From Propionibacteriaceae bacterium (GTDB lineage: Bacteria > Actinomycetota > Actinomycetes > Propionibacteriales > Propionibacteriaceae): a stretch of DNA of 19,534 bases. The notes beneath the pieces were generated by a model that made no database searches, was not told where the DNA came from, and saw nothing but the letters and a program-made list of their open reading frames with translations. The translations under genes were made by a program, and so were the position numbers. Shown here in pieces: positions 9,698 through 16,137 of the stretch. Where the stretch lies: positions 1 through 19,534 of the forward strand of contig JAIRRM010000143.1 of NCBI GenBank assembly GCA_031255975.1. Reading direction: 5' to 3'. Every line of letters starts with the position of its first letter. Position 1 is the first letter of the stretch.

Positions 9698-10894
9698 ATG
9701 AGCAGCAAGGACTGGCTGGACAAGGACTACTACAAAATCCTTGGGGTGGCGAAGGACGCGAAGGCAGCGGACATCAAGAAGGCGTTCCGCAAGATTGCCC
9801 GCGAGAACCACCCAGACCAGCACCCTGGCGACCGACAGGCGGAGCAGCGTTTCAAAGCGGCGTCCGAAGCACACGACATCCTCTCCGATCCCGATAAGCG
9901 CAAGGAGTACGACGATGCCCGTTCGCTGTTGGGCGGCGGGTTCAAGTTTCAGCGCTCGCCGGGCGGCGCTACGGGTGCTGGTGGTGCGACCAGTTTCGAG
10001 GACATGTTCCAGCGTTTCACCGCTGGTGGTTCCGGGCCGGGCCCCGACCTGGGCGACATCCTGGGCGGGCTCGGCAACTTGTTCGGCCCCGGTTCGGCGC
10101 AACCCAACGCCTCGTTCCGGCGTGGTTCCTCCAAACCGGCCCGGCGCGGTGCCGATGTCGAGAGCGAAGTGAACATCACGTTCGCGCAGGCCGTGGAGGG
10201 GGCGACGGTCTCTGTGAACATGGTGTCTGACGCCCCCTGCCCGACCTGCAAAGGCACCGGCGCGAAAGCGGGCACCATGCCGCGAGTGTGCCCGTCCTGC
10301 TCCGGGTCGGGTGTTGAGCCCGGTTCCTCTCCCTCCTCCACCACACCCTGCAAAACCTGTCTCGGGCGAGGGCTGTTGGTGGACGAACCGTGCGGCGCGT
10401 GTGGCGGCTCGGGGCGTGCCAAATCGTCTAAGACCATGAACGTACGGGTGCCAGCCGGGGTGCTGGACGGGCAGCGTATCCGTCTCAAAGGCAAAGGCTC
10501 CAAGGGTGAGAACGGCGGAGCCGCAGGCGATCTGTACGTTACGGTGCATGTGGGTAGGCATCCGGTGTTCGCGCGTAGCGGGGCCAATCTGAGCGTGGAG
10601 GTGCCGGTGACGTACGTCGAGGCGGCACTCGGTGCCGAGGTGAGTGTGCCGGTGTGGGGTGGCAACCCGGTGCGATTGCGTATCCCGGCGGGTACGCCGA
10701 ACGGTCGTACCTTCCGGGTACGAGGCAAAGGGGTGCAAAAGAGTAACGCGGAGTACGGTGACCTGCTTGCCACCATCGCCGTCACCGTGCCCGGAACGCT
10801 GAGCCCCGCAGCGCAGGCAGCGCTAGAGGAGTACGCCGCGCTGGTAGCCGAGCCAAACCCCCGCGTAAAACTGCTTGAGGAGGCCCAAACATGA
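9698..10894 (+). CDS. dnaJ: Chaperone protein DnaJ (type I Hsp40)
   Basis: A 398-residue full type I DnaJ. The J domain (about 8-73) has the essential HPD triad at residues 38-40, which stimulates DnaK ATPase. A Gly/Phe-rich linker runs to about residue 150. Four zinc-binding repeats follow: CPTCKGTG (181-188), CPSCSGSG (198-205), CKTCLGRG (218-225) and CGACGGSG (232-239). The two C-terminal substrate-binding domains follow, including RIRLKGKGSKGENGG. GGAG lies four bases before the start, 1 bp after grpE. This is the DnaJ of the HspR-linked operon (often called dnaJ1 where two exist). Its TGA overlaps the ATG of a repeat-built open frame (10891-11127), so translation may continue into it. 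Confidence 0.97.
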   Translation: MSSKDWLDKDYYKILGVAKDAKAADIKKAFRKIARENHPDQHPGDRQAEQRFKAASEAHDILSDPDKRKEYDDARSLLGGGFKFQRSPGGATGAGGATSFEDMFQRFTAGGSGPGPDLGDILGGLGNLFGPGSAQPNASFRRGSSKPARRGADVESEVNITFAQAVEGATVSVNMVSDAPCPTCKGTGAKAGTMPRVCPSCSGSGVEPGSSPSSTTPCKTCLGRGLLVDEPCGACGGSGRAKSSKTMNVRVPAGVLDGQRIRLKGKGSKGENGGAAGDLYVTVHVGRHPVFARSGANLSVEVPVTYVEAALGAEVSVPVWGGNPVRLRIPAGTPNGRTFRVRGKGVQKSNAEYGDLLATIAVTVPGTLSPAAQAALEEYAALVAEPNPRVKLLEEAQT

Positions 10895-11127
10895 CCATAT
10901 CCCCGCATCCCCGCCCCCGTCATCGCGCCCCCCTTCCCGTTACCGCCCACTCTCTCTCCGTTAGTGTGGTTTCCTTTTCCGTCATTGCGGCCTCTGAGCC
11001 GCAATCTCTTTCTGTCATCGCGTCCCCTCTTCCCGTTAGTATGGTTTCCTTTTCCGCCATTGCGTCCTCCCTTTTCGTCATTGCGGCCTCTGAGCCGCAA
11101 TCTCATGTGGAGGGGGTAAGCGTATGA
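10891..11127 (+). CDS. Doubtful 78-codon ORF built from palindromic repeats between dnaJ and hspR
   Basis: This open frame starts at an ATG overlapping the dnaJ TGA (ATGA, 10891-10894) and ends with a TGA overlapping the hspR ATG (ATGA, 11124-11127). It therefore links the two genes with no untranslated base. The product is Ser/Ala/Val-rich, with two copies of VIAASEPQS and two related SFSVIAAS/SFSAIASS stretches encoded by DNA repeats. No known domain, signal peptide or membrane helix is clear. The DNA is a repeat array (see 10919-11103), so the frame may be open by chance. Translational coupling could still be real and would let ribosomes pass from dnaJ to hspR. I do not propose a protein function, and call it coding only with low confidence. 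Confidence 0.3.
   Translation: MTISPHPRPRHRAPLPVTAHSLSVSVVSFSVIAASEPQSLSVIASPLPVSMVSFSAIASSLFVIAASEPQSHVEGVSV
10979..11007 (+). repeat. Dispersed palindromic repeat, copy 2
   Basis: Arms ATTGCGGC and GCCGCAAT are perfect 8-bp complements around CTCTGA, within the same CGTC...CT frame as copy 1. Relative to copy 1, one C-G pair has become G-C on both arms, so the stem is kept by a compensatory change. Confidence 0.8.
11075..11103 (+). repeat. Dispersed palindromic repeat, copy 3
   Basis: Identical to copy 2 apart from its first base, 96 bp downstream. The arms ATTGCGGC/GCCGCAAT surround CTCTGA. It ends 21 bases before the hspR ATG, so the RNA hairpin would lie immediately upstream of the hspR ribosome site (GGAGGGGG, 11109-11116). 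Confidence 0.8.
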
Positions 11128-11540
11128 GTCAGTCATTGCCTGATCTGGTTGACATAGAAGCCCCAATCTTCACCGTGACGGTGGCGGCGCGACTGGCCGG
11201 GATGCACCCGCAGACGTTGCGCACATACGACCGGATGGGCCTGGTGGTGCCGAAACGTACCAAGGGTCTGGGCCGCCGCTACAGCCCGCGCGACATCAAG
11301 AAGCTGCGCCTTATTCAGCATCTGAGCCAAGAAGAAGGCGTCAATCTCAACGGCATCAAGCGCATCATCGAGTTGAGCGACCAACTCGATGTCGCCGCCG
11401 CCCGTATCGCGCAACTCACCGAACTGTTGCAAGTGCTCACCATGGACGAGCACGTCGCTCGCGTCTTCACCGCTGGCATGGAGGGCGACGTGCGTCCCGG
11501 TCGGGGCCTCAGTCGTCCGGCTGCCTTGCCTGCGGCCTGA
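11124..11540 (+). CDS. hspR: Heat-shock repressor HspR (MerR family)
   Basis: This 138-residue MerR-type regulator has the HspR hallmark in its DNA-binding half (about residues 14-82): VAARLAGMHPQTLRTYDRMGLVVPKRT, then RRYSPRDIKKLRLIQHLSQEEGVNLNGIKRII. A leucine-rich helix (about 85-108) suited to dimerisation follows, then a short variable tail. HspR binds HAIR inverted repeats; two are in front of dnaK at 7064 and 7091, so this is an autoregulated operon. In Streptomyces, DnaK is needed for repression, linking free chaperone level to transcription. The ATG at 11124 has a strong GGAGGGGG site and overlaps the stop of the repeat-built frame. It is the last chaperone-operon gene; the next gene follows after 38 bp. 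A degenerate HAIR-like site before clpC may be another target. Confidence 0.96.
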   Translation: MSQSLPDLVDIEAPIFTVTVAARLAGMHPQTLRTYDRMGLVVPKRTKGLGRRYSPRDIKKLRLIQHLSQEEGVNLNGIKRIIELSDQLDVAAARIAQLTELLQVLTMDEHVARVFTAGMEGDVRPGRGLSRPAALPAA

Positions 11541-11578
11541 GTGATACCCCATAGAGCGACACGTTGAAAGGGGCGTGA

Positions 11579-12232
11579 ATGGCGGCGGTTGACTATAAAA
11601 AGATGCAGCGTGACCTGTATCAACCTGGCACAAGCCCGTCCGTGGTGGAGGTGCCCAGGCTGGCATTCCTACTGGTGGCCGGCAGTGGCGATCCGAACAC
11701 GAGCGAGGAGTATACGGCGGCGGTGGAGACTCTCTACGGGCTTTCGTACACCATCAAGATGAGTGGCAAAAGTATCCACAAGCCGGACGGATACTTCGAC
11801 TACGTGGTGCCGCCGCTGGAAGGGTTGTGGCAGCTTGACGACGGCGGAGAGTTCCGGGGCGGCGGCGCGGCGATCACAGACAAAAGCAAGTTTTCCTGGA
11901 CGATGCTGCTACGGCAACCGGAGTTTGTGACTCCAGCCGTGGTCGATGCGGCGAAGGCCGCGCTTGCCAAGAAGAAGCCCCGGCTTGACCTGTCGCTGGT
12001 GCGCTTCGAGCCCTACGCCGAAGGGCTTTGCGTGCAGGTGATGCACATCGGTAGCTACGACGATGAACCGGAAACCGTGGCTCGGCTTGCGCGCTTTGTG
12101 GCGGAAAACGGATACCAGGAGGATTTCAGCGCTGGCCGCCGCCACCATGAGATCTATCTCTCAGATCCGCGCAAAACCGCGCCGGAGAAGCTGCGGACGA
12201 TAATCCGGCATCCGATAAAGGCGCGGGGCTGA
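11579..12232 (+). CDS. GyrI-like small-molecule-binding domain protein
   Basis: This 217-residue soluble protein resembles the stand-alone GyrI-like (AraC effector-binding) group. It opens with VDYKKMQRDLYQP and continues VVEVPRLAFLLVAGSGDPN, ETLYGLSYTIKM and a YVVPPLEGLWQLDD stretch. It ends with RRHHEIYLSDPRKTAPEKLRTIIRHPIK, the usual end of this group. Such proteins bind or hydrolyse lipophilic or cationic compounds, but the ligand here is unknown. No DNA-binding or membrane segment is seen. The ATG at 11579 has GAAAGGGG about six bases upstream. It lies 38 bp behind hspR on the same strand and could be read through from the heat-shock operon. It converges with the asparaginase gene across a repeat-rich gap. 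Family call is fairly sure, role unknown. Confidence 0.8.
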   Translation: MAAVDYKKMQRDLYQPGTSPSVVEVPRLAFLLVAGSGDPNTSEEYTAAVETLYGLSYTIKMSGKSIHKPDGYFDYVVPPLEGLWQLDDGGEFRGGGAAITDKSKFSWTMLLRQPEFVTPAVVDAAKAALAKKKPRLDLSLVRFEPYAEGLCVQVMHIGSYDDEPETVARLARFVAENGYQEDFSAGRRHHEIYLSDPRKTAPEKLRTIIRHPIKARG

Positions 12233-12317
12233 ATCATGCGGTCTCCGGTTAGATTTGCCGAGGCCGCCATCGTTGAAAATGCGGTGGTGAACCGCGTCAA
12301 AGCTAATTGAGGTTGCC

Positions 12318-12335
12318 GGAGGCGTCATCACCTCC
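12318..12335. terminator. Weak hairpin between convergent genes
   Basis: GGAGG and CCTCC pair around an 8-base loop, about 86 bp past the GyrI-like gene stop. There is no U-tract on either strand. A terminator role is only suggested by its location between two converging genes. Confidence 0.25.
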
Positions 12336-12390
12336 AGCCATCCGACGAGGGTTTTAGGCGCGAGGTCGCCATAGGGTGATCGGTGATCCC

Positions 12391-12492
12391 GGGTGGTTTC
12401 ATGCCGGGGTGGCAGAGCGCCTGTGTGGGGGTTCCGGTTCGGGGGCCGGAATGACGGGTTTCGGGTGGTTTCACACTGAGCAGCAAAGCGCC
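12391..12492. repeat. Imperfect direct repeats flanking a palindromic repeat
   Basis: A ~31-bp block beginning GGGTGGTTTCA and ending in GCARAGCGCC occurs at 12391-12421 and again at 12463-12492. The copies are 72 bp apart with one gap and several differences in the middle. Between them lies inverted palindromic repeat copy 4. Further out, the related stretches GCGAGGTCGCC (about 12360) and GCGAACTCGCC (about 12510) flank the pair, giving a nested, roughly symmetric arrangement. Confidence 0.65.
12429..12457 (-). repeat. Dispersed palindromic repeat, copy 4 (inverted)
   Basis: Read on the minus strand this is CGTCATTCCGGC, loop CCCCGA, then ACCGGAAC. The inner six pairs TTCCGG/CCGGAA are intact, while the outermost and innermost arm positions of copy 1 are mispaired. 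It shares the CGTCATTCCGGC start with copy 1. Confidence 0.7.
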
Positions 12493-12533
12493 CGGCAAGG
12501 GATCGGGGTGCGAACTCGCCGTGGGGCGGGGTC

Positions 12534-13481
12534 TTAGAGCGCGGGGTCCTCAGGCCACATGGTTTTGATCTCGTCGCCGTCGCGCCAGGCGCAGAGGCAG
12601 AGGTCGGAGTTCCATACGATCGCGCCGTTACCGTCTGGGCCGAGGGCGATGATGCCGCCCAGCGAGTCGCGCCCACCGATCTCAACGCTCATGGTGGTTT
12701 CTACCGCTTCGGGTAGTGGCGTACCCAGGTATTTGATACGGGCGGCGATGTCGTGGGCCACCGCACCCTGGATGAACGCCTCGCCGTGGCCGGTGCCAGA
12801 CACCGCCACTACGCCGTTCTCGGCCCAGGTGCCCGCGCCCAGAATCGGGGTGTCGCCGACGCGAGCCACTGGCTTGCCCCCGAACCCGCCAGTTGATGTG
12901 GCCGCCGCCAGTTGCCCAGAGGCATCCAACGCCACCGCGCCCACGGTGCCGTGTTTCGGTTTCTCGGCGTTGCCCTGCTGGATGGCGCTGAGATACGCCC
13001 GTGTGTAGTCGGTGATGAACCACTCGTTCGGCACCAACTCCAAACCCCAGTTTTCGGCGTAGCTGTCCGGCGGATCGGCGAGCAGCACGCTCGGGGATTC
13101 CTCCATCACCTTACGGGCGTACAGCACGGGGTGACGTACATGCCGCGACACCGCGACGGCTCCACCCTGCCCGGCCCCCGTCATCACCGCCGCGTCATGC
13201 TCCACTTCGCCCGCATGGGTCAGGCCCGCACCGCGCCCGGCGTTGAACACCGGGGTGTCCTCCAGCGAGCAGACCGCAGCGCACACCGCGTCCAGCGCAC
13301 TCCCGCCAGCGGCCAGTACCGCCTCACCAGCCTGGTACGCGGCGATCAGCCCTTCGCAGATCAACTGCGGTCGTTCGTCTGCCCCCGGCACGGTGCCTTT
13401 CGGTGGCACCCAGCTACGCCCACCGGCACCGCCGTGGATGATGAGGGCATACGGGAACTGTGAGGTGGTCTTGATAAGCAC
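12534..13481 (-). CDS. Isoaspartyl peptidase / L-asparaginase (Ntn hydrolase)
   Basis: The 315-residue protein is a plant-type asparaginase of normal length. The start of the fold is YALIIHGGAGG, then VFNAGRGAGLTHAGEVEHDAAVM. The autoproteolytic site is in KHGTVGAVALD, where Thr179 would become the N-terminal nucleophile after self-cleavage into alpha and beta subunits. Substrate-pocket motifs TSTGGFGGKPVARVGDTPI, GAGTWAE and GTGHGEAFI follow. Such enzymes hydrolyse beta-aspartyl dipeptides and asparagine, recycling damaged protein residues or supplying aspartate. The start is a GTG at 13481 with only a weak upstream ribosome site, so the first few residues are uncertain. It is a single gene, converging with the GyrI-like gene. 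No signal peptide is seen, so it should be cytoplasmic. Confidence 0.93.
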   Translation of the reverse strand: MLIKTTSQFPYALIIHGGAGGRSWVPPKGTVPGADERPQLICEGLIAAYQAGEAVLAAGGSALDAVCAAVCSLEDTPVFNAGRGAGLTHAGEVEHDAAVMTGAGQGGAVAVSRHVRHPVLYARKVMEESPSVLLADPPDSYAENWGLELVPNEWFITDYTRAYLSAIQQGNAEKPKHGTVGAVALDASGQLAAATSTGGFGGKPVARVGDTPILGAGTWAENGVVAVSGTGHGEAFIQGAVAHDIAARIKYLGTPLPEAVETTMSVEIGGRDSLGGIIALGPDGNGAIVWNSDLCLCAWRDGDEIKTMWPEDPAL

Positions 13482-13667
13482 CCAACAACTTTACGACTTT
13501 CAGGCGAAGTATCCCGAAGCCGGTTCCGCTGTCATCTGCCGAGTTCGCAACCGCCCGATCACTTAGCGCGGATGCGAACCAAGCACCGCGGCTATCACGC
13601 AGGGAGTTGTCGAACATGTACTCATACGATACGGGTTTCCCCACGCCGGCGTGCGAACGGCAAGATG

Positions 13668-13799
13668 GCCTTGGAGCGCGAACTGCGTCCACTCAAAGCC
13701 ATCAGCGATAACTATCCGAAGTACCTCATCGTTACAGCCGGGTTCAGCCTCAATCTGGACGGCATCCAGCGGTTGAGCCTGACGGATTGGCTACTTATC
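13668..13799 (+). pseudogene. Remnant of the C-terminal end of a DUF4143-type AAA ATPase
   Basis: In one frame this stretch encodes ERELRPLKAISDNYPKYL, then GIQRLSLTDWLL. It closely resembles the last ~40 residues of AAA ATPases with a C-terminal DUF4143 domain, which typically read EREF-PL--I-DNYPKYV...GI---N--DWLL. No upstream sequence in any frame continues the family, so the Walker motifs and the rest are gone. The open frame here (13572-13841) is otherwise unrelated in its first 30 residues. It is best read as debris of a lost accessory gene between the asparaginase gene and folE. The recognition is from memory of the family. Confidence 0.55.
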
Positions 13800-13841
13800 G
13801 CTGACCGAGGTTTGTTATGGGCGGAGTTTGCCACGGGGTGA

Positions 13842-14047
13842 TGGTTGTGGCAGTACGTACGTACCGTGCAAGATGCCGCGCATTACGCGATGTGTACGTA
13901 GCTGCGCATCTCAGGGAGGCGACACCCCTGTGAGGGCATCGCGCAAACCGAGTTGACACTACCGGGTTTGTGCTGTGATCGAGGTTGTTGAATCCATTCG
14001 GGGGTTTCAATGACAGAATGGAATCCCCAGTTGAGAGGAGTGGCACG
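13842..14047 (+). other. folE upstream region with several dyads
   Basis: This intergenic stretch precedes the folE GTG. It contains GTACGTACGTAC (13853-13864), a perfect 12-bp palindrome. An imperfect ~40-base hairpin with inner arms CAGGG/CCCTG follows (about 13904-13943). A TTGACA box lies at 13953-13958, but no convincing -10 lies 16-19 bp further on. Nearer the gene, TCCATTC (13991-13997) can pair with GAATGGA (14016-14022), just before the GAGAGGAG ribosome site. A folE promoter must lie here or upstream, but I cannot place it firmly. Confidence 0.4.
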
Positions 14048-14620
14048 GTGGGTCAGGTGGACGAGCCTCGCGTTGCTGCGGCGGTAAGAGAACTGTTGGC
14101 GGCTATCGGTGAGGACCCCGACCGCGACGGGCTGCGTGAGACCCCGGCCAGAGTGGCGCGTGCCTGCGCCGAGATCTTCTCCGGCATGAGCGAAGACCCC
14201 GCCCAGATCCTCGCCACTACTTTTGACGCCAGCCATGACGAGATGGTGTTGGTACGTGACATTGAGGTTTACAGTCTGTGCGAACACCATCTGCTGCCGT
14301 TTCACGGAGTGGCGCATGTTGCCTACATCCCGCCGGAGACCGGTCGTATCACCGGGCTGTCGAAGTTGGCCCGGCTGGTGGACGCCTACGCGAAACGCCC
14401 CCAGGTACAAGAGCGCCTCACCACCCAGATTGCGGACGCGTTGGTGAAACATCTGGACGCGCGTGGCGTGCTGGTGGTGGTGGAATGTGAGCACCTCTGC
14501 ATGACGATGCGCGGCGTAAAGAAGCCCGGCTCCAAAACCCTCACCTCTGCGGTGCGCGGACTGTTGCGGAGCACCGCCACCCGAGCCGAGGCGATGGCGC
14601 TCATCACCGAGGGGCGGTGA
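14048..14620 (+). CDS. folE: GTP cyclohydrolase I
   Basis: This 190-residue enzyme converts GTP to dihydroneopterin triphosphate, the first step of folate synthesis. Characteristic motifs are [19 protein letters not shown] near the start, [20 protein letters not shown] and [22 protein letters not shown]. These are followed by [18 protein letters not shown]. The zinc ligands are Cys78, His81 and Cys151. I chose the GTG at 14048 because GAGAGGAG sits about six bases before it and the resulting length fits the family. In-frame TTG (13985) and ATG (14018) starts upstream lack ribosome sites. It ends one base before the folP ATG, so the two are coupled. The single-domain, zinc-type (FolE, not FolE2) identity is clear. 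Confidence 0.96.
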   Translation: MGQVDEPRVAAAVRELLAAIGEDPDRDGLRETPARVARACAEIFSGMSEDPAQILATTFDASHDEMVLVRDIEVYSLCEHHLLPFHGVAHVAYIPPETGRITGLSKLARLVDAYAKRPQVQERLTTQIADALVKHLDARGVLVVVECEHLCMTMRGVKKPGSKTLTSAVRGLLRSTATRAEAMALITEGR

Positions 14621-14621
14621 A

Positions 14622-15587
14622 ATGACGGACGCACCTGCCCCGACGTGCGGTCCTTCCAGCGATAAGCAAGCCGATTGCGCTCGAACACAGCCGCCGACCG
14701 CGATGGCTGGGTTGGCGGATCGTTGCGAGACATCACCGCGAGCTATCGCCGTGCCCATCGCTGGAGCTGAGCGTCCTGTCATCATGGGGGTGCTGAACGT
14801 CACCCCGGATTCATTCTCCGATGGCGGACGATTCGCCGCCAGCGATGCGGCGATACGGCAAGGGCTCGACCTCGCCCGACAGGGTGCCGCCATCGTCGAC
14901 GTGGGCGGCGAATCCACCCGTCCCGGAGCGAGGCGAGTAAGCGCGGCTACGGAACAACGTCGCGTGTTGCCCGTCATTGAAGGGTTACGCGCCGCCGCCG
15001 CTGATCTTGTCATCTCCGTTGACACCATGCGAGCCAGCACGGCCCGCGCCGTCGTCCAGGCTGGGGCGTCCATCGTCAATGACGTTTCCGGAGGGTTGGC
15101 CGATCCCGACATGCTGCGCGTCGTCGCCGACCTCGACTGCGATTACATCTGCCAACATTGGCGTGCCTCCAGCGATGTGATGGGCGATCACGCTGGGTAC
15201 GTCGATGTGGTGGCGGAGGTACATGCGGAACTTCAGGAGCGGTTGCGGGCGGTGTTCGCCGCCGGTATCGCCACTGAGCGCGTCATCATCGACCCCGGAC
15301 TGGGGTTCGCCAAACAGCGCGCCCATGATTGGGCTCTCATCGGGGAGTTGGCGTCTTTCACCGCGTTGGGTCATCGGGTGCTCGTCGGGGCGTCCCGGAA
15401 GCGGTTTCTGGCCCAACCGGGAGACACCCCCGTAGACCGTGATGCCGCGACCGCCGCCATCAGTCTGTTGGCTGCCAAGGCCGGGGTATGGGCCGTACGG
15501 GTACACAACCCGATGGCTACCGTTCAGGCTTTCAGCGTGCTCGATTGCTGCCGCGATAGCGCGCGAGTGCTGGGGCACCCCCGCTGA
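14622..15587 (+). CDS. folP: Dihydropteroate synthase
   Basis: The 321-residue enzyme joins dihydropterin pyrophosphate to p-aminobenzoate and is the sulfonamide target. The TIM-barrel motifs are all present: MGVLNVTPDSFSDGGRF (about 55-71), VDVGGESTRPGARRV, SVDTMRAS, NDVSGGLADPDM, IDPGLGFAKQ, VGASRKRFLA and VRVHN near the end. The protein carries about 50 residues before the first barrel strand, more than usual, rich in A, P, T and C. A shorter form from the ATG at 14703 is possible but has no ribosome site. The ATG at 14622 has GAGGGG upstream and is coupled to folE. It is followed by 187 bp with two hairpins before folB, so the folate cluster may be two transcription units. Confidence 0.95.
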   Translation: MTDAPAPTCGPSSDKQADCARTQPPTAMAGLADRCETSPRAIAVPIAGAERPVIMGVLNVTPDSFSDGGRFAASDAAIRQGLDLARQGAAIVDVGGESTRPGARRVSAATEQRRVLPVIEGLRAAAADLVISVDTMRASTARAVVQAGASIVNDVSGGLADPDMLRVVADLDCDYICQHWRASSDVMGDHAGYVDVVAEVHAELQERLRAVFAAGIATERVIIDPGLGFAKQRAHDWALIGELASFTALGHRVLVGASRKRFLAQPGDTPVDRDAATAAISLLAAKAGVWAVRVHNPMATVQAFSVLDCCRDSARVLGHPR

Positions 15588-15625
15588 AACTGGGGCCGTT
15601 TAGCCATTCCCCGAACCGCTGTGGT

Positions 15626-15656
15626 CTGGGAACATATCCCAGCCCCGCTCGGCGGG
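15626..15656. terminator. Two adjacent hairpins after folP
   Basis: CTGGGA-ACATA-TCCCAG (15626-15642) is a perfect 6-bp stem. It is followed at once by CCCGC-TCG-GCGGG (15644-15656), a perfect 5-bp GC stem. They lie about 40 bp past the folP stop. Neither is followed by a clear U-run. They could terminate or stabilise the folE-folP message, or tune passage into folB. Confidence 0.45.
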
Positions 15657-15774
15657 TTGCCCGTTGTATTTGCGTTCAATTCGGCTTTCGGGGGCGTGGT
15701 ATTTTTCGACGGCTAGACGTAGCCGGACGCGGATTGGAGGAATAAAGGACGGAGGAAGCGCGTAGGGTGAAGCT

Positions 15775-16137
15775 ATGACCACCGGCACCATCACCATCAC
15801 CGGGCTGGATGCCATCGGGCATCACGGGGTGTTTGGCTATGAGCGCGAATTAGGGCAGCGTTTCAGCGTCGATCTGGAGCTGACGATTAGCTGGCCAGAA
15901 CACGATCTGCTGGCGGCCACGGTGGATTACGCGGCGGTCGCCATGGAAACGGTGGCGCTGATCGCCGGGGAGCCGGTGACGCTCATCGAAACGCTGGCGA
16001 GCCGTATCGCCGATCAGGTGCTCAGCCATGTTGGCGTGTTGCGGGTGTGCGTCACGGTCAACAAGCCGGATGCTCCGATACCGACGTCGTTTAAGAACGT
16101 GGCGGTAACGCTGGTGCGAGAGCGGGAGCATGATTAG
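15775..16137 (+). CDS. folB: Dihydroneopterin aldolase
   Basis: This 120-residue protein converts 7,8-dihydroneopterin to 6-hydroxymethyl-dihydropterin plus glycolaldehyde. It has the standard length and opens with ITGLDAIGHHGVFGYERELGQRFSVDLEL. Glu23 lies in the conserved GYERE segment. TLIETLASRIADQVL includes the pterin-anchoring Glu72, and VTVNKPDAPIP carries the catalytic Lys97. Family members assemble as octamers of this tunnelling fold. The ATG at 15775 has AGGGTG a few bases before it and a stronger GGAGG further upstream; I keep this start because the first residues match the family. Its last eight bases overlap the folK start, so folB and folK are translationally coupled. Confidence 0.95.
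   Translation: MTTGTITITGLDAIGHHGVFGYERELGQRFSVDLELTISWPEHDLLAATVDYAAVAMETVALIAGEPVTLIETLASRIADQVLSHVGVLRVCVTVNKPDAPIPTSFKNVAVTLVREREHD

Larger units (their letters stand above)
10919..11103 (+). repeat. Repeat array in the dnaJ-hspR gap
   Basis: GYCATYGCG occurs five times (10919, 10981, 11014, 11056, 11077). Two of these belong to full palindromes and three are half units. A 32-bp block (10958-10989) recurs at 11033-11064, 75 bp later, with two mismatches; it begins CCGTTAGT and ends CATTGCG. The array has the pyrimidine-rich, low-complexity look of nested duplications of one mobile palindrome. It fills nearly the whole interval between dnaJ and hspR. Confidence 0.8.
12233..12533. other. 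301-bp gap between convergent genes, made largely of repeats
   Basis: This gap lies between the convergent GyrI-like and asparaginase genes. Its first ~80 bases show nothing clear beyond a short GCGGT/ACCGC stem. A 5-bp hairpin GGAGG/CCTCC sits at 12318-12335 and could help termination. The rest (12338-12533) is a mosaic of imperfect repeats around an inverted palindromic repeat, annotated separately. No RNA gene or convincing coding frame is visible. Confidence 0.6.

Noticed and set aside
10919..11103. CRISPR-like array in the dnaJ-hspR gap
   Set aside because: Repeat spacing is irregular (62, 33, 42, 21 bp), the spacers are themselves repetitive, and no cas genes are near.
9515..11166. Long minus-strand open frames opposite dnaJ (for example 9515-10738 and 9949-11166)
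   Set aside because: They mirror the codon structure of the clearly genuine dnaJ gene, contain no recognisable domain, and are Arg/Pro/Thr-rich as expected for antisense frames in GC-rich DNA.
12161..12685. Minus-strand frame with repeated ETTR...PHTG-like stretches
   Set aside because: Its repeats come from the intergenic DNA repeats, and it runs into the ends of the two real genes on both sides.
13953..13981. TTGACA box as a folE promoter
   Set aside because: The -35 is perfect, but the sequence 16-19 bp downstream (around TGATCG) bears almost no resemblance to a -10, so no promoter is claimed.
13883..15112. 409-codon minus-strand frame opposite folE and folP
   Set aside because: folE and folP on the plus strand carry complete catalytic motifs; the antisense frame has no family resemblance.
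15600..15815. 71-codon minus-strand frame between folP and folB
   Set aside because: No domain or ribosome site is visible, and it overlaps the start of folB; it may be an old fragment but cannot be supported.
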